This document shows, piece after piece, positions 47,895 through 57,952 of a DNA stretch of 64,000 bases; position 1 is the first letter of the stretch; each line of letters opens with the position of its first letter. The notes under the pieces were generated by a model. That model worked only from the letters and a program-made list of their open reading frames with translations, did no database searches and was not told where the DNA came from. This stretch comes from Petunia secreta (taxonomy: Eukaryota > Streptophyta > Magnoliopsida > Solanales > Solanaceae), in contig JARKIP010000064.1 in assembly GCA_029990175.1 (NCBI GenBank), positions 10,558,001-10,622,000 of the forward strand. Reading direction: 5' to 3'. The position numbers and the translations under genes are program-made.

Positions 47895-48663
47895 CCAAAA
47901 TAATTATCACTATGATCGGCCTACAAGGAGAGTTGAGAATGACAGGCGAAACTACAGGGACCAACGATGGGAGCCCTACAGTTTCCCTCGAATGGGGAAC
48001 AACAACCACGAAGCTGGTAGTTCGAAGAATCAATCGAAGAAAGGGCAATCGAACACATCTTCGGCTCCGAAAGATCAACCACTGCCTCCAAAAGTGACGG
48101 AGTACAATTTTTGCATATCAACACCGAACTTGGTGAATCACTTGAGGGGAATGGGCTATAAGGTTGTAAAGTTTCCAAGCGGCATAAAATCAAATCCAAA
48201 CACCAGGGATGAAAATCTATGGTGCGCGTTTCACCATGACTTCGGCCATACAACAGAAGAGTGCAAGGCATTGAGATACGAAGTGGCCAGTCTGCTGGAA
48301 AAGGGTCACTTAGTCGAATTCTTGACTGAGAGAGGACGAAACAATTTTAACAAGAAGAAAGACGATGAGCCGCCAAAGCCCCTTGTTCCCAGGAAAACGG
48401 TAAATGTCATTACCGGAGGAGATGGTGTCTGTGGGGTAACCTACACTACAAAGAAGTACGCTAAAGTCTCGTTCACACGAGACAAGCGAACGCGAGATGA
48501 CATGACCGATGAGATCGTGTTCGGGGATTCTGATTTCGATGGAAGGATTCATCCCCATCACGATGCACTTGTTGTCACGATGAGGATCGACGATGCCGAT
48601 GTAAAAAGGGTATTAATCGATGCTGGCAGCTCGGTTAATATCATACATACAAAGGGTGGTTGA
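47895..48663 (+). pseudogene. Gag C-terminus and start of protease, shifted frame
   Basis: In the +1-shifted frame the sequence continues gag (NNYHYDRPTRRVENDRRNYR...). It runs through the zinc-knuckle-like motif WCAFHHDFGHTTEEC (about 48221-48265) to the protease active-site region VLIDAGSSVNII (about 48610-48645). The usual retropepsin triplet is D-T/S-G; here it is D-A-G, although this position varies in Tat elements. The frame closes at 48661, where a second shift is needed to rejoin pol. A likely indel lies at about 48645-48660. Confidence 0.7.
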
Positions 48664-48991
48664 ACAATTGCAATTGAGTAATAAGATTGTGCCTCGCTCA
48701 ACAGTGTTGTCGGGCTTCAACAACTCGAGTGAAGTGACCGTTGGAGAAATTACGATTAAGACCTATGCAGAAGGTGTGGAGAGTGAAACATCGTTTCAAG
48801 TGATGAAAGGCGAAATGGCATACAACGTGATCTTGGGTCGACCGTGGATCCACGCTATGGGAGCGGTCCCATCGACCCTGCATCAAGTTGTGAAATTCCC
48901 TACCCCATGGGGAATTCGTGAAATCAGAGGCGAGCAACAGGCTTCACGAGAATGTTACTCAGTAGCTGTCAAGGAAGGCTTTCGATTGTAG
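48650..48991 (+). pseudogene. Protease C-terminal half, ends at an in-frame TAG
   Basis: The frame carries the second half of the retropepsin fold (VTVGEITIKTYAEG, AYNVILGRPWIHAMGAVPST, HQVVKFPTPWGI), with ILGRPW as the usual marker. It stops at TAG 48989-48991. The following pol sequence is in the same frame, so this is a single nonsense change and not a boundary of genes. Confidence 0.7.
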
Positions 48992-49000
48992 CAATCACAG

Positions 49001-49216
49001 CTAGTGGAACCCGTGGTCGGAAGCTTCACTTCGGTTCCGTTGTGCGCCTTAACGCAGCTACCGGAATCCGAAGTCGAAGGCGACTTCGCACAGGTTTCAC
49101 CATGCAAACTAGTGGGACCCGTGGTCGGAAGCTTCACTTCGGTTCCGTCGTGCGCCTTAATGCAGCTACCGGAATCCGAAGTCGAAGGCGACTTCACACA
49201 GGTTCCACCATGTGTG
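49001..49216 (+). repeat. In-frame 108-bp tandem duplication upstream of RT
   Basis: Copies at 49001-49108 and 49109-49216 are nearly identical and encode two 36-residue units (each with GSFTSVP, LPESEVEGDF). The period is a multiple of three, so the pol frame is kept. Confidence 0.9.
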
Positions 49217-52200
49217 AGAGAACCGTATAAACAAAAAGCTGGAGACTCTACGATAGAAGAATTGGAAGAAGTAATGTTATTCGATGACAAGCCTGATCGG
49301 AATGTTTATGTGGGAGCAGAGCTGGACACCGAAGCGAAAACAAAAAGCATATCCTTCCTCAAGGATAACTCTGATTGCTTTGCGTGGTCCCACGCAGATA
49401 TGGTGGGAATCGATCCAAAGGTCGCCACACACAAACTAAATGTCGATCCAAAACATCGGCCGGTGAAGCAAAAGAAACGGCCGAATGGACGGTTCCGAAA
49501 GAAGGTGATCAACGACGAAGTAGAAAAGTTGCTAGCAAATGGGTTCATTAAGGAGGTGAAGTATCCAGAATGGCTTGCAAATACTGTTGTAGTGCCAAAG
49601 AAAAACGGCAAATGGAGGGTATGCGTCAATTATATCGACCTCAACAAAGCTTGTCCAAAAGACTCGTTCCCACTGCCTCACATCGATAGACTGATCGATT
49701 CAACGGCAGGGCACGAAATCTTGAGCTTCTTGGATCCTTATTCAGGTTATAATCAAATTTCGATGGACCCATTGGATCAGGAGAAAACGTCGTTCATCAC
49801 AGACATGGGGACTTATTGCTATACAGTCATGCCTTTCGGTCTCAAGAATGCTGGCGCTACTTATCAGCGTTTAGTCACTACTATGTTCAAAGATTTGATC
49901 GAAAAAACCATGGAAGTATATATCGATGACATGTTGGTCAAATCTCTTGAGAAGGGAAATCACTTGAGTCATTTGGAGGAGATTTTTACGATTTTAAGGC
50001 GGTTCAACATGAGATTGAACCCGGAGAAATGTGTGTTCGGGGTTGGATCCGGTAAGTTCTTGGGATTCATCGTATCGCAAAGAGGAATTGAGGCCAATCC
50101 AGACAAAATCAAGGCGATCGAAAGCATCCCAGAGAACCTGACAACGGAAAAAGAAGTTCAACAGCTGACTGGTCGAGTAGCCTATCTCAGCAGGTTCATC
50201 TCGAGGTCATCTGAACGATGTCACAAATTCTTTTCAGTGTTGAGGAAGAACAAAAGCTTCGAGTGGACACCAGAATGCAAAAAAGCTCTCGGAGAATTGA
50301 AGCAATATCTTTTCAATCCACCGCTTCTATCAAAACCGATCGAAGGAGAGATGCTGCTGGTCTACTTGGCTGTTTCCGATGTCGCTGTAAGCGCTGTCCT
50401 CGTTCGCGAGGACGGAGGTAACCTATTTCCTATCTATTATGTTAGTAAAACATTGCTAGATGCAAAAACAAGGTACCCACACCTAGAGAAACTAGCACTC
50501 GCACTAGTCACTGCTGCACGAAAACTAAGACCTTATTTCCAATGTCATTCAATATCCGTTGTAACTACATTTCCATTGCGAAATATTTTACATCGGCCAG
50601 ATCTCTCTGGTCGATTAATGAAATGGGCGGTCGAGCTGAGTGAGTATGACATCACTTACCAGCCTCGTACCGCCATAAAATCTCAAGTTTTAGCTGATTT
50701 TGTGGCAGACTTTAGCGCTAACATCTTACCGGAAGCGAAGAAGGAAGAGCTAATGATGAGAGATCCAGAACCCGGAGTCTGGGTAATGTATACCGATGGA
50801 GCTTCAAATGTAAAAGGAACTGGCCTCGGAATCTTGTTGATAGCACCTACCGGTGAGAAACTCAGGTATGCGATCAAATTACATGCAAAGACTAACAACG
50901 AGGCCGAATATGAGGCCCTCGCTGCAGGTTTAAAGATCGCAAGGGACCTGAAGGTCGAACGAATAGATATCAAAAGCGATTCTCAATTGGTGGTGAACCA
51001 AATCCAAGGCGATTTTTGTGTTCGAGATCCAAGGATGCAACAACTGCTCGGGAAGGTACAAAATTTTCTAACTTCTTTTCAGGAATGGAAAATAGCTCAG
51101 ATCCCGAGGGAAGAGAACATCGAGGTAGACGCTTTAGCCAACCTTGGTTCTGCAGCGGCTATCGATGAAAAACTCGACGAAACAGTGGTTCATTTGTTCG
51201 AATACCCGCTTTCTCGAAGCATCAAAGAGGTAAACAATGTTAATCATACTTGGGATTGGATAAACAAATATTTGTCTTATTTGCAGGCAGGTACCCTTCC
51301 CAGTGACAAAAAGTCTGCCCGATCACTTAAAGCCAAAGCGGCAAGGTATTGCCTCCTCGAGAATCAGCTTTACAGGCGAATGTTTGGCGGCCCTTTAGCA
51401 AAATGTGTGGGGCCAGATGGGACAAACTATGTGCTGAAGGAAATTCACGAAGGGGAGTGCGGCAATCATTCCGGCAGCAAATCATTGGTTCGGAAGATCA
51501 TAAGAGCTGGGTACTACTGGCCAACGATCTCAGATGATGCCAAGGAGTTCGTCCGCAAATGTGACAAGTGTCAACGATTTGGCAACCTCATACATCAACA
51601 AGCAGAACCACTTCATTCGGTCACGTCACTGTGGCCATTCATGAAGTGGGGAATGGACTTGGTCGGGCCGCTTCCAACAGCGACCGGTGGGGTAAAATTT
51701 ATCTTAATTCTTACGGATTATTTCTCTAAATGGGTGGAAGCTATTGCCTTGTCTAAAATTCGTGAACAGGAAATCATCAAGTTCATTCACCAAAATATCA
51801 TTTGTCGTTTTGGGATCCCGAAAGATATCACATGCGACAATGGTAAGCAGTTCGTGGGGAGACGAATCACAGCCTTCTTCGAGAAGTGGGGGATCAAGCG
51901 AATTGCATCAACACCTTATCACCCCAGTGCAAACGGACAGGCTGAGTCTTCCAACAAAACAATACTTGAATACTTGAAGAAACGGATGGATAATTCAAAG
52001 GGAAACTGGCCGAACGAACTCCCCGGTGCACTGTGGGCTCATCGGACGACGGTGAAACATAGTACCGGGGAGACACCGTTCTCACTTGTCTATGGAGCAG
52101 AAGCATTGATACCGGTGGAAGTGGGAGAGCCCAGTCTTCGGTTTGCCCACTCCACCGAAAAAGCTAACAAAGAGGCCATGCTGATAGATCTGAACTTGGT

Positions 52201-52492
52201 CGAAGCAAAAAGGGACATGGCATTTGTCCGAATACAAGCACAAAAACAAAGGGCAGAAAACTACCTCAACAAAAAACTCAGGTATCGATCTTTTAATGTA
52301 GGTGATTATGTGCTGAAGATCAAAAGGCCAAAAAAGGATGAGCCCAACGAAGGCAAATTAGGAGCAAATTGGGAAGGACCCTTCCGGGTCAAAGTAGTGA
52401 TCGGAAAAGGTTCATACCAACTGGAAAAAATGGACTCCAAACCAGTGGACTTCAATTGGAATATCACACAATTGAAGAAATACTACTTTTGA
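49004..52492 (+). CDS. pol: Pol polyprotein: RT, RNase H, archaeal-type RNase H, integrase (1162 codons)
   Basis: One uninterrupted frame; the start given is simply the first Met codon of the open stretch. RT (about 150-400) has VCVNYIDLNKACPKDSFPLP, FLDPYSGYNQI and the catalytic YIDDM near residue 306. The first RNase H (about 445-560) is the gypsy type and has lost clear catalytic acids (VYLAVSDVAVSAVL). The second (about 590-715) keeps D-E-D-D (YTDGAS, NNEAEYEAL, KSDSQLV, VDALA). Integrase (about 800-1000) has the HHCC finger (HEGECGNHSG, CDKCQ) and DDE residues in GMDLVGPLP, TCDNGKQF and NGQAESSNK. The C-terminus ends WEGPFRVKVV... without a chromodomain. Catalytic residues look intact, but upstream lesions separate it from gag. 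Confidence 0.93.
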   Translation: MEPVVGSFTSVPLCALTQLPESEVEGDFAQVSPCKLVGPVVGSFTSVPSCALMQLPESEVEGDFTQVPPCVREPYKQKAGDSTIEELEEVMLFDDKPDRNVYVGAELDTEAKTKSISFLKDNSDCFAWSHADMVGIDPKVATHKLNVDPKHRPVKQKKRPNGRFRKKVINDEVEKLLANGFIKEVKYPEWLANTVVVPKKNGKWRVCVNYIDLNKACPKDSFPLPHIDRLIDSTAGHEILSFLDPYSGYNQISMDPLDQEKTSFITDMGTYCYTVMPFGLKNAGATYQRLVTTMFKDLIEKTMEVYIDDMLVKSLEKGNHLSHLEEIFTILRRFNMRLNPEKCVFGVGSGKFLGFIVSQRGIEANPDKIKAIESIPENLTTEKEVQQLTGRVAYLSRFISRSSERCHKFFSVLRKNKSFEWTPECKKALGELKQYLFNPPLLSKPIEGEMLLVYLAVSDVAVSAVLVREDGGNLFPIYYVSKTLLDAKTRYPHLEKLALALVTAARKLRPYFQCHSISVVTTFPLRNILHRPDLSGRLMKWAVELSEYDITYQPRTAIKSQVLADFVADFSANILPEAKKEELMMRDPEPGVWVMYTDGASNVKGTGLGILLIAPTGEKLRYAIKLHAKTNNEAEYEALAAGLKIARDLKVERIDIKSDSQLVVNQIQGDFCVRDPRMQQLLGKVQNFLTSFQEWKIAQIPREENIEVDALANLGSAAAIDEKLDETVVHLFEYPLSRSIKEVNNVNHTWDWINKYLSYLQAGTLPSDKKSARSLKAKAARYCLLENQLYRRMFGGPLAKCVGPDGTNYVLKEIHEGECGNHSGSKSLVRKIIRAGYYWPTISDDAKEFVRKCDKCQRFGNLIHQQAEPLHSVTSLWPFMKWGMDLVGPLPTATGGVKFILILTDYFSKWVEAIALSKIREQEIIKFIHQNIICRFGIPKDITCDNGKQFVGRRITAFFEKWGIKRIASTPYHPSANGQAESSNKTILEYLKKRMDNSKGNWPNELPGALWAHRTTVKHSTGETPFSLVYGAEALIPVEVGEPSLRFAHSTEKANKEAMLIDLNLVEAKRDMAFVRIQAQKQRAENYLNKKLRYRSFNVGDYVLKIKRPKKDEPNEGKLGANWEGPFRVKVVIGKGSYQLEKMDSKPVDFNWNITQLKKYYF

Positions 52493-53696
52493 GGTTCTGC
52501 GGTATCAACTTTCACCCTTTACTTTTACTTCGCAATTTTCCTTCTCTCCGTCGGAAGAAACTGTTTAATTGATTATTTGATACTAACACTTTTAGATGAT
52601 AGGCATAGTTGGAGTCGAATGATGAAAAACATCACCCACGAACACCTGAGCTCAAAAGGCTCTGATCGGGGTCGATAAGTCTGACGAACACTCTAACGTG
52701 GTCTTCATCTATAATGGGTTTTCTTGGTTTTTGTCTTCCAATGACCCCGTTTCAGGTATCGAAGTCGAGGACCAGTGTTCGCCTGCTCATTCTTCGCACC
52801 CAAACACTGTGGGGGGGGGGGGATGGAGTTAGCATGAGGTTCATCGGCAGATACTGGGGACTGCCCTAGAACCGGGGACTCTCCATCGAAAAGTGAAACG
52901 GAATCGATTGAAGACAACACCGAGGACTCGCTCAAAACTCGACAAAAGTTCCAACGTTCACTCGAACTGGGGACTCGTTCAAAACTCGACAAAAATTCCA
53001 ACGTTCACTCGAACTGGGGACTCGTTCGAAATTCTTCAAGAGTTCGAAAGTTCACCCAAAACCGGGGACTCGTTTGAACTAGAAATTTTAACGTTATCAG
53101 AGAATCCAAAACCTCGACGCTTTTATCCGAAGTCGAGAGTTATCAGTTTTAGCTGACTTATGTAATCGATCCAATAGTGATCAGAAATCTGCCTTCAGAC
53201 GGCCGCACTTTGTAAATCGATCGAATCATACGATCCAAAATGTATCAAAGGCCCATTAGCGGCTTGCTTCAATAATATACAACACCTTGGTTATATCTTC
53301 ACTTTTACATTTATTCGATTTATGCGATCGTTTCAAATATTAAGCGGATTTTACATTTCCAAGTTTTTCACTAAGTGTTAAATTTCTTCATTCCGAACTC
53401 ATGAAAATGTTCGAAGAGTGTATTACGTGAAAATGAGACGTCATTCCTCACTACGCACTAAGACATTGGGCCCCAATCATTTCTTTCAACGACTATTGTC
53501 AAAACATCATAATTTTCGAAACAGTTAAATCACTTTCGAAAAATAACTCTCGATCGGTTGAATCATCTTCGAAAAAGAATACAACAATAAAGTGATTTCA
53601 TTCATGAAAATGGCATATGTACATGGATGGTCATAAGACCACATTACATCAAGTTTCAGAAAATAACTAAGTACAATTAGAGTCAAAAAGAACAAT
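52493..53696 (+). other. Spacer between pol and the antisense gene
   Basis: About 1.2 kb with no long frame on either strand. It contains a 10-12 G run at 52811-52822 and a 47-bp tandem array (52920-53075). The antisense gene should end its transcript in this stretch, converging with the sense transcript. Confidence 0.6.
52920..53075 (+). repeat. 47-bp tandem repeat, about 3.3 copies
   Basis: The word GGGGACTCG or its variant recurs with its core at 52924, 52971, 53018 and 53066, each followed by TTCAAAACTCGACAAAA or a drifted form. Tandem arrays between pol and the 3' LTR are common in Tat elements. Confidence 0.85.
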
Positions 53697-56389
53697 TCAT
53701 TCATCAGCATCTCCGTCAGAACCTTCATCGGAGGAGCTCGCTGGAAGACCAAGTTCTTCACGAGCTAACCGCACAATAGCAACAGCTTCGCTCAATTCGG
53801 TAGGAACATCGACATTTCGGTCCAGCATTTCCCTAAGAACATCACGCCTTGATTCAGCAAGAACAAGATCCTTCCTCTTGTCAAACTCTTCCTCGAGGTC
53901 GCGCCTTAGGATAATGGACTCCTTGTGAAGCAACAAGTTTCTTTCTGTTAGGCTGTCAGCTTGAGCTTTTAGATCTTCACTGCTTGCACGAAGAGCATTC
54001 AACTCTTCAAGCTGATCAGCCAGCTCTCTGTCCTTGCTCTCCAGAATAGAGTTGAGTTCGGCTATTTTCAGATCAGAGTTGGCTTCGAGATCGCTCAGCT
54101 GTGCGTTCAAAGCTCGAACCTGAGATTCCAACTCCGATTGACGAAGAGCATGCTCATTCGAACTCTTGTCGAAGCTGGCCAAAAGCTCGGCATGCTTGGC
54201 TTCCGCAGCTTTAAGCTTCCGATGTAACTCCTCTCCAGCCGAAGTAAGATGAACAATTTGCTCGTTCAAAACTTTGGCCCCGTCTTGAAGTTGGCGAATC
54301 CGATCGGCAGTCTCGATCGCTATTATGCAGTTCTGGAGACAAGTTACAGTTGAAGGTCATGAAATCTATATAAAGTAAAGAAGTTTTAAAAGTATAGAAG
54401 TTTGAAGAGTATAGTTTACCCTAAAGGCACCAAAGGAAATCTGGGAAGGCAAACTCAGATCCTCGTACGTGTTTAGCCGAGCTTGCTCCATCGGACCCAT
54501 GACATCGAATAAATAATTCGCCAACCGCCTTGGGCATCTAAGCAAATCGACGTTGGGTGGCACTTCTATCGTGAGCGATCTAACACCCCTCTTTTCAGAC
54601 TCACCCAAGGCAGCAAAAGCAGCGGCCTCTTCACCTCGAGGAAGAGGTACAATTGGATCGGCATGGTCCACACCAAAAAATGATGACCCAGTCTCCTCAT
54701 CGTATTTGGACTTCGTCGTCGCAATCGACCGATCCAAAGCTGGCGCTTTCCCTTTTGCTGGATCCCTCTCCTCGAGTTCGCGGTCGAAGACATCAATCAT
54801 TTCCTCTTGGTTTTCAGGGGCAACGCCTAAAGAATCAAGAGCGCCTTTCCTACTAGGCAAGCCCCCTGAACCCGAATTGACGTCTTCGGCGACAGGAGAA
54901 AGATGGTAATCATCAACGGAAAGATCTCCTTGTTCGGCCACTTTGAGCTGAATGGCCGTTTCCTGGAGTCTTTCCTTAACTGACTTCTTGGGACGCTTCA
55001 CTAATTGGTCAGACCCCGATTCGTCCCCGGTCTCTTCCCCTTCGATATCAATAACCGAGGTTGTTCCTTCGGCGGCTTTCGCCGCTGCGATCGCCGAACT
55101 CGTTCCTGCGATCACATCCTCTATGGTTTGGGGCGCAGCCGATGAACTGCCCCCTTGCCCCTTTTCTACCACCACTGTTTTGGGCAAATATTTGTTCTTC
55201 AGCTCCTGGAAGGACTTCTTTTTCTTTTTTGGAGGGGGAATGCCATCGGCCTTCTCCCCGCCTTCGGGTTCAACCTCCTCATCACTTGGCTCGCCTCCAG
55301 CGCTAGTGATGCCTGTCAAGAAATTTGAAGTGTCAAAAGCATCAGTGGAAAAGAAATATAAATTGAGCATAAGATTGAACTCAAGTTTACCATGGTTCTT
55401 GGCTTTGAGTTTTTTCAAAGCCGCGACTGGTTTCCATGCTCGTTTATCGTTGGTCGTTTTATCAAGCACCCTTATCAGCCACGGTATGATGTCAGCCACT
55501 TGATCGAACTCAACCACATCGGCTAAGAAATTTGGGAAATTTTGAGATTCAGAAATCTTAAATTCACTCAAAAAGGGAAAAACGAACAAACAAGGTACTT
55601 ACGGGTTCGGTTCCAAACGCTTGGTAGCAGCCCCGTCTTGGGGTCGGTTAACTGCTTCGTTGGGATAAAGACAAAGCGTTGATCCCATCCTCGAAGATCG
55701 TCATCGTTGTCGGATATCAAGGCCCGTTGACCTCGTTTGGCTAAATTTATCACCCCTCCTTTGTAAACTCGAGGGGAGTATATGTTAAGAATGTGGCGAA
55801 GTGTCAGCTCCACTTCCGCCACCTCTACGATATATCGCATAATTACTACCGTTCTCCATATCATCGGAGAAAGTTGCCCAAGGCAGACATTGTACATCTT
55901 GCAGAACTCCTCGATCACGTTATCGACCGGAAGAGAAAACCCGATCGTAAAAGGATAGGTAAGCACCACTGAGTGATCCTCGACATAAGTCGCCAACGTA
56001 GATTTTCTTGGAGGACACATCACGTCGATGTCACCCACTTTCCAACCACATTCCTCTCGAACCCGTGGAATCGATTCCGGTGTGATCGCACAGTATACTG
56101 AATCGATCGGAATATTCTTCTTCTTCCCTTGCTCCGCTTCACTTTGAACACTGATTTTGCAATCGTTCTCATAAGTGAATTTCTTTGGAAGAATTTCCGA
56201 CCACAACTTCTTGGGACCATAGTCCTTCACCTTCCTTTCCTTCCGCTTTTTCCCCTTCTTATCTGTCGAAGGGCCAACATTAGTGGAAATTTGCTCCACC
56301 ACCGCACCGGACTGCGGTGGGGCTGTGGCGGTAACTGCCGTAGTAGGAGTAGTTTCAGCGTCAACAATGGGTTGAGAAGAGGAAGACAT
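53697..56389 (-). CDS. Antisense four-exon gene of the Tat element (putative gypsy-type 'Transposase_28'-like protein, ~815 aa)
   Basis: Exons on the minus strand are 56389-55603, 55522-55391, 55312-54420 and 54332-53697. All three introns (80, 78 and 87 bp) have GT-AG ends, and the joined exons total 2448 nt with no stop before the final TGA-type end. The protein starts MSSSSQPIVD with a basic KKGKKRKERK. Residues about 70-255 form the conserved part (VLTYPFTIGFSLP, MYNVCLGQLSP, LNIYSPRVYKGG) that I recognise as the family annotated 'putative gypsy type transposon' (PF04195). Exon 3 is acidic with a PPPKKKKKS nuclear-signal-like stretch. Exon 4 is a long coiled coil (about 620-760) ending in SSSDEGSDGDADE. 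Function is unknown. It is not a transposase by any visible catalytic motif. Confidence 0.8.
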
Positions 56390-56569
56390 TGTCGCGGCAC
56401 AGGGTAAAGTATAAAATCAACAATCTGAACAAACAAAGTTAAGAAACCTGGAATAAGATCAACAAAATTCAACAAGCAATTTGCAGAGATTCGCTTAAAA
56501 TGTTGGAGAATTTCAAGAGATTTGAGAGATTTAGAAGTTGTAAAGTTTGTAATACGGTTCTGAAGTTGG

Positions 56570-56577
56570 TATTTATA
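56570..56577 (-). promoter_or_regulatory. TATA box of the antisense gene
   Basis: The minus strand reads TATAAATA 181 bp upstream of the ATG at 56389 and about 200 bp inside the 3' LTR. The relic at 6620 has a TATA box in the equivalent place. This points to an internal Pol II promoter firing away from the LTR. Confidence 0.6.
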
Positions 56578-56763
56578 AGGCAAGAGTCATCATTGCCTCG
56601 GGAACCGTTGAAAAACTGCTGCCCGCACGATCTTGGACACGTGTGGCGATGAGAAGTTGAGGCGACGTTTTGACATTTCAAAATAAAGGGACATAAACGC
56701 GCCACGTATTTTCCCGCTAAAAACTCATGCCACTTGCCAAGTTTTACGAACACACGACTTGGC

Positions 56764-56774
56764 AAGCGGGGGGA
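56764..56774 (+). other. Polypurine tract of the Tat element
   Basis: AAGCGGGGGGA precedes CTATC and then the 3' LTR (TGTATT). The relic at 6434-6452 has the same arrangement on the other strand (AAGTGGGGGGA, CTATC, TGTAGT). Confidence 0.8.
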
Positions 56775-56779
56775 CTATC

Positions 56780-57952
56780 TGTATTGGTCGATTTCTGTTC
56801 GATCAAAAGAGAAACAGACTTGATCGTACAGCTGGGGCATTGGTCAATTTCGAAGCCGTTGAGATCGGAAAGAAGCTGCTTCGGTCTGGTTTCGATCGGT
56901 TGCGCAATGTTCTGATCGGATAAACTCGAAGACAATATCGTAATGGATAATTTAGCTGATTCCCATCCCAAGAATATCGGAACAGATTTAGCGGATTTAG
57001 TGGTAATGGATAGAGACGTGCGACTGTTGAAAGGGAAACGTGAAGAAGTGGAAGTCTATTAGGGTTTAAGGTTCTTAACTATTTCAACCTATAAATAGGA
57101 CTTCATCCTCTCAATTGAAGGGGGTTCATCTGAGCAACATTATTCATTCTTCAAAGCTATTATTTTCTTGTCACAAAGCTATAGTCATTTGTCTCATTAC
57201 ATAGTCAATTTACTACACTCAAGACGATTACTGTATTCAAGTCTGGATCGCGGCTTGGTTCAAACGTGGAAGGAGATCTGTTTCTTCCATTGAAGCACCA
57301 TCCATCGATTCATCAAATACAATAAGCCTTTACCGCTTTAATCATTTATTTGCTGTTTGCTTATTTAAGTCAATACTTGCGTTATTCATAGCATATATTG
57401 TTCTTTAATTATTGCATTCAGTCTTAGCAACTTGTCATCGTTATTTCAATCGCATAAGACAACTCGTCATTTTGCCCATCGTTAAGTTACATCGGATATA
57501 CTGCTGTTGCCTTATTGCCATATTATTTAATCAAGTGCATCCACCTTCAATCGTGTTGCATTTGTTTCTCATCGAGTCTGTTATCACCAGCGGATTCATC
57601 GGGGTCATTGTCATTGTCATCGTTAAGCCCGTTATTGTCATCATACTTAATTAAAACTGTACATCTAGCTAACGAAGCCATCCCATCGTAAATTATTATT
57701 TTGTTCGAATTTGTCTGTCGGTATTTGCCTTCGAATTGTTTATCTGAACTTGAAACCGTTAAGTGATATTCGACATCGAATCTATATCCTTGACATCGGT
57801 ACTAGAATTGCTTCCGAGTTGAAACTTGAGATCGACTGTCCCATTCACGTAAACAGCTCATCAATCGATCAAATTAAGATATAAAACGGTCGCCTTAAAC
57901 TCAACTAAATATAAATTTAATTGTAAAACCTGATACATTTTTGGGGAATACA
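56780..57952 (+). repeat. Tat element 3' LTR
   Basis: Same length (1173 bp) as the 5' copy, differing at about 13 sites by eye. TATA box at 57090-57097. Flanked on the right by CTATG. Confidence 0.92.

Larger units (their letters stand above)
45459..57952 (+). mobile_element. Ty3/gypsy LTR retrotransposon, Tat lineage, with an antisense gene (12.5 kb)
   Basis: Two 1173-bp LTRs, each TGTATT...AATACA, enclose a PBS, gag, protease, RT, two RNase H domains, integrase, a tandem-repeat spacer, an antisense four-exon gene and a PPT. A second (archaeal-type) RNase H before integrase and the lack of a chromodomain place it in Tat. The flanks read CTATC on the left and CTATG on the right, a possible 5-bp target duplication with one change. 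I count about 13 LTR differences, nearly all transitions and no indels, about 1.1%. This suggests insertion within roughly the last million years at commonly used plant rates. Confidence 0.93.
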
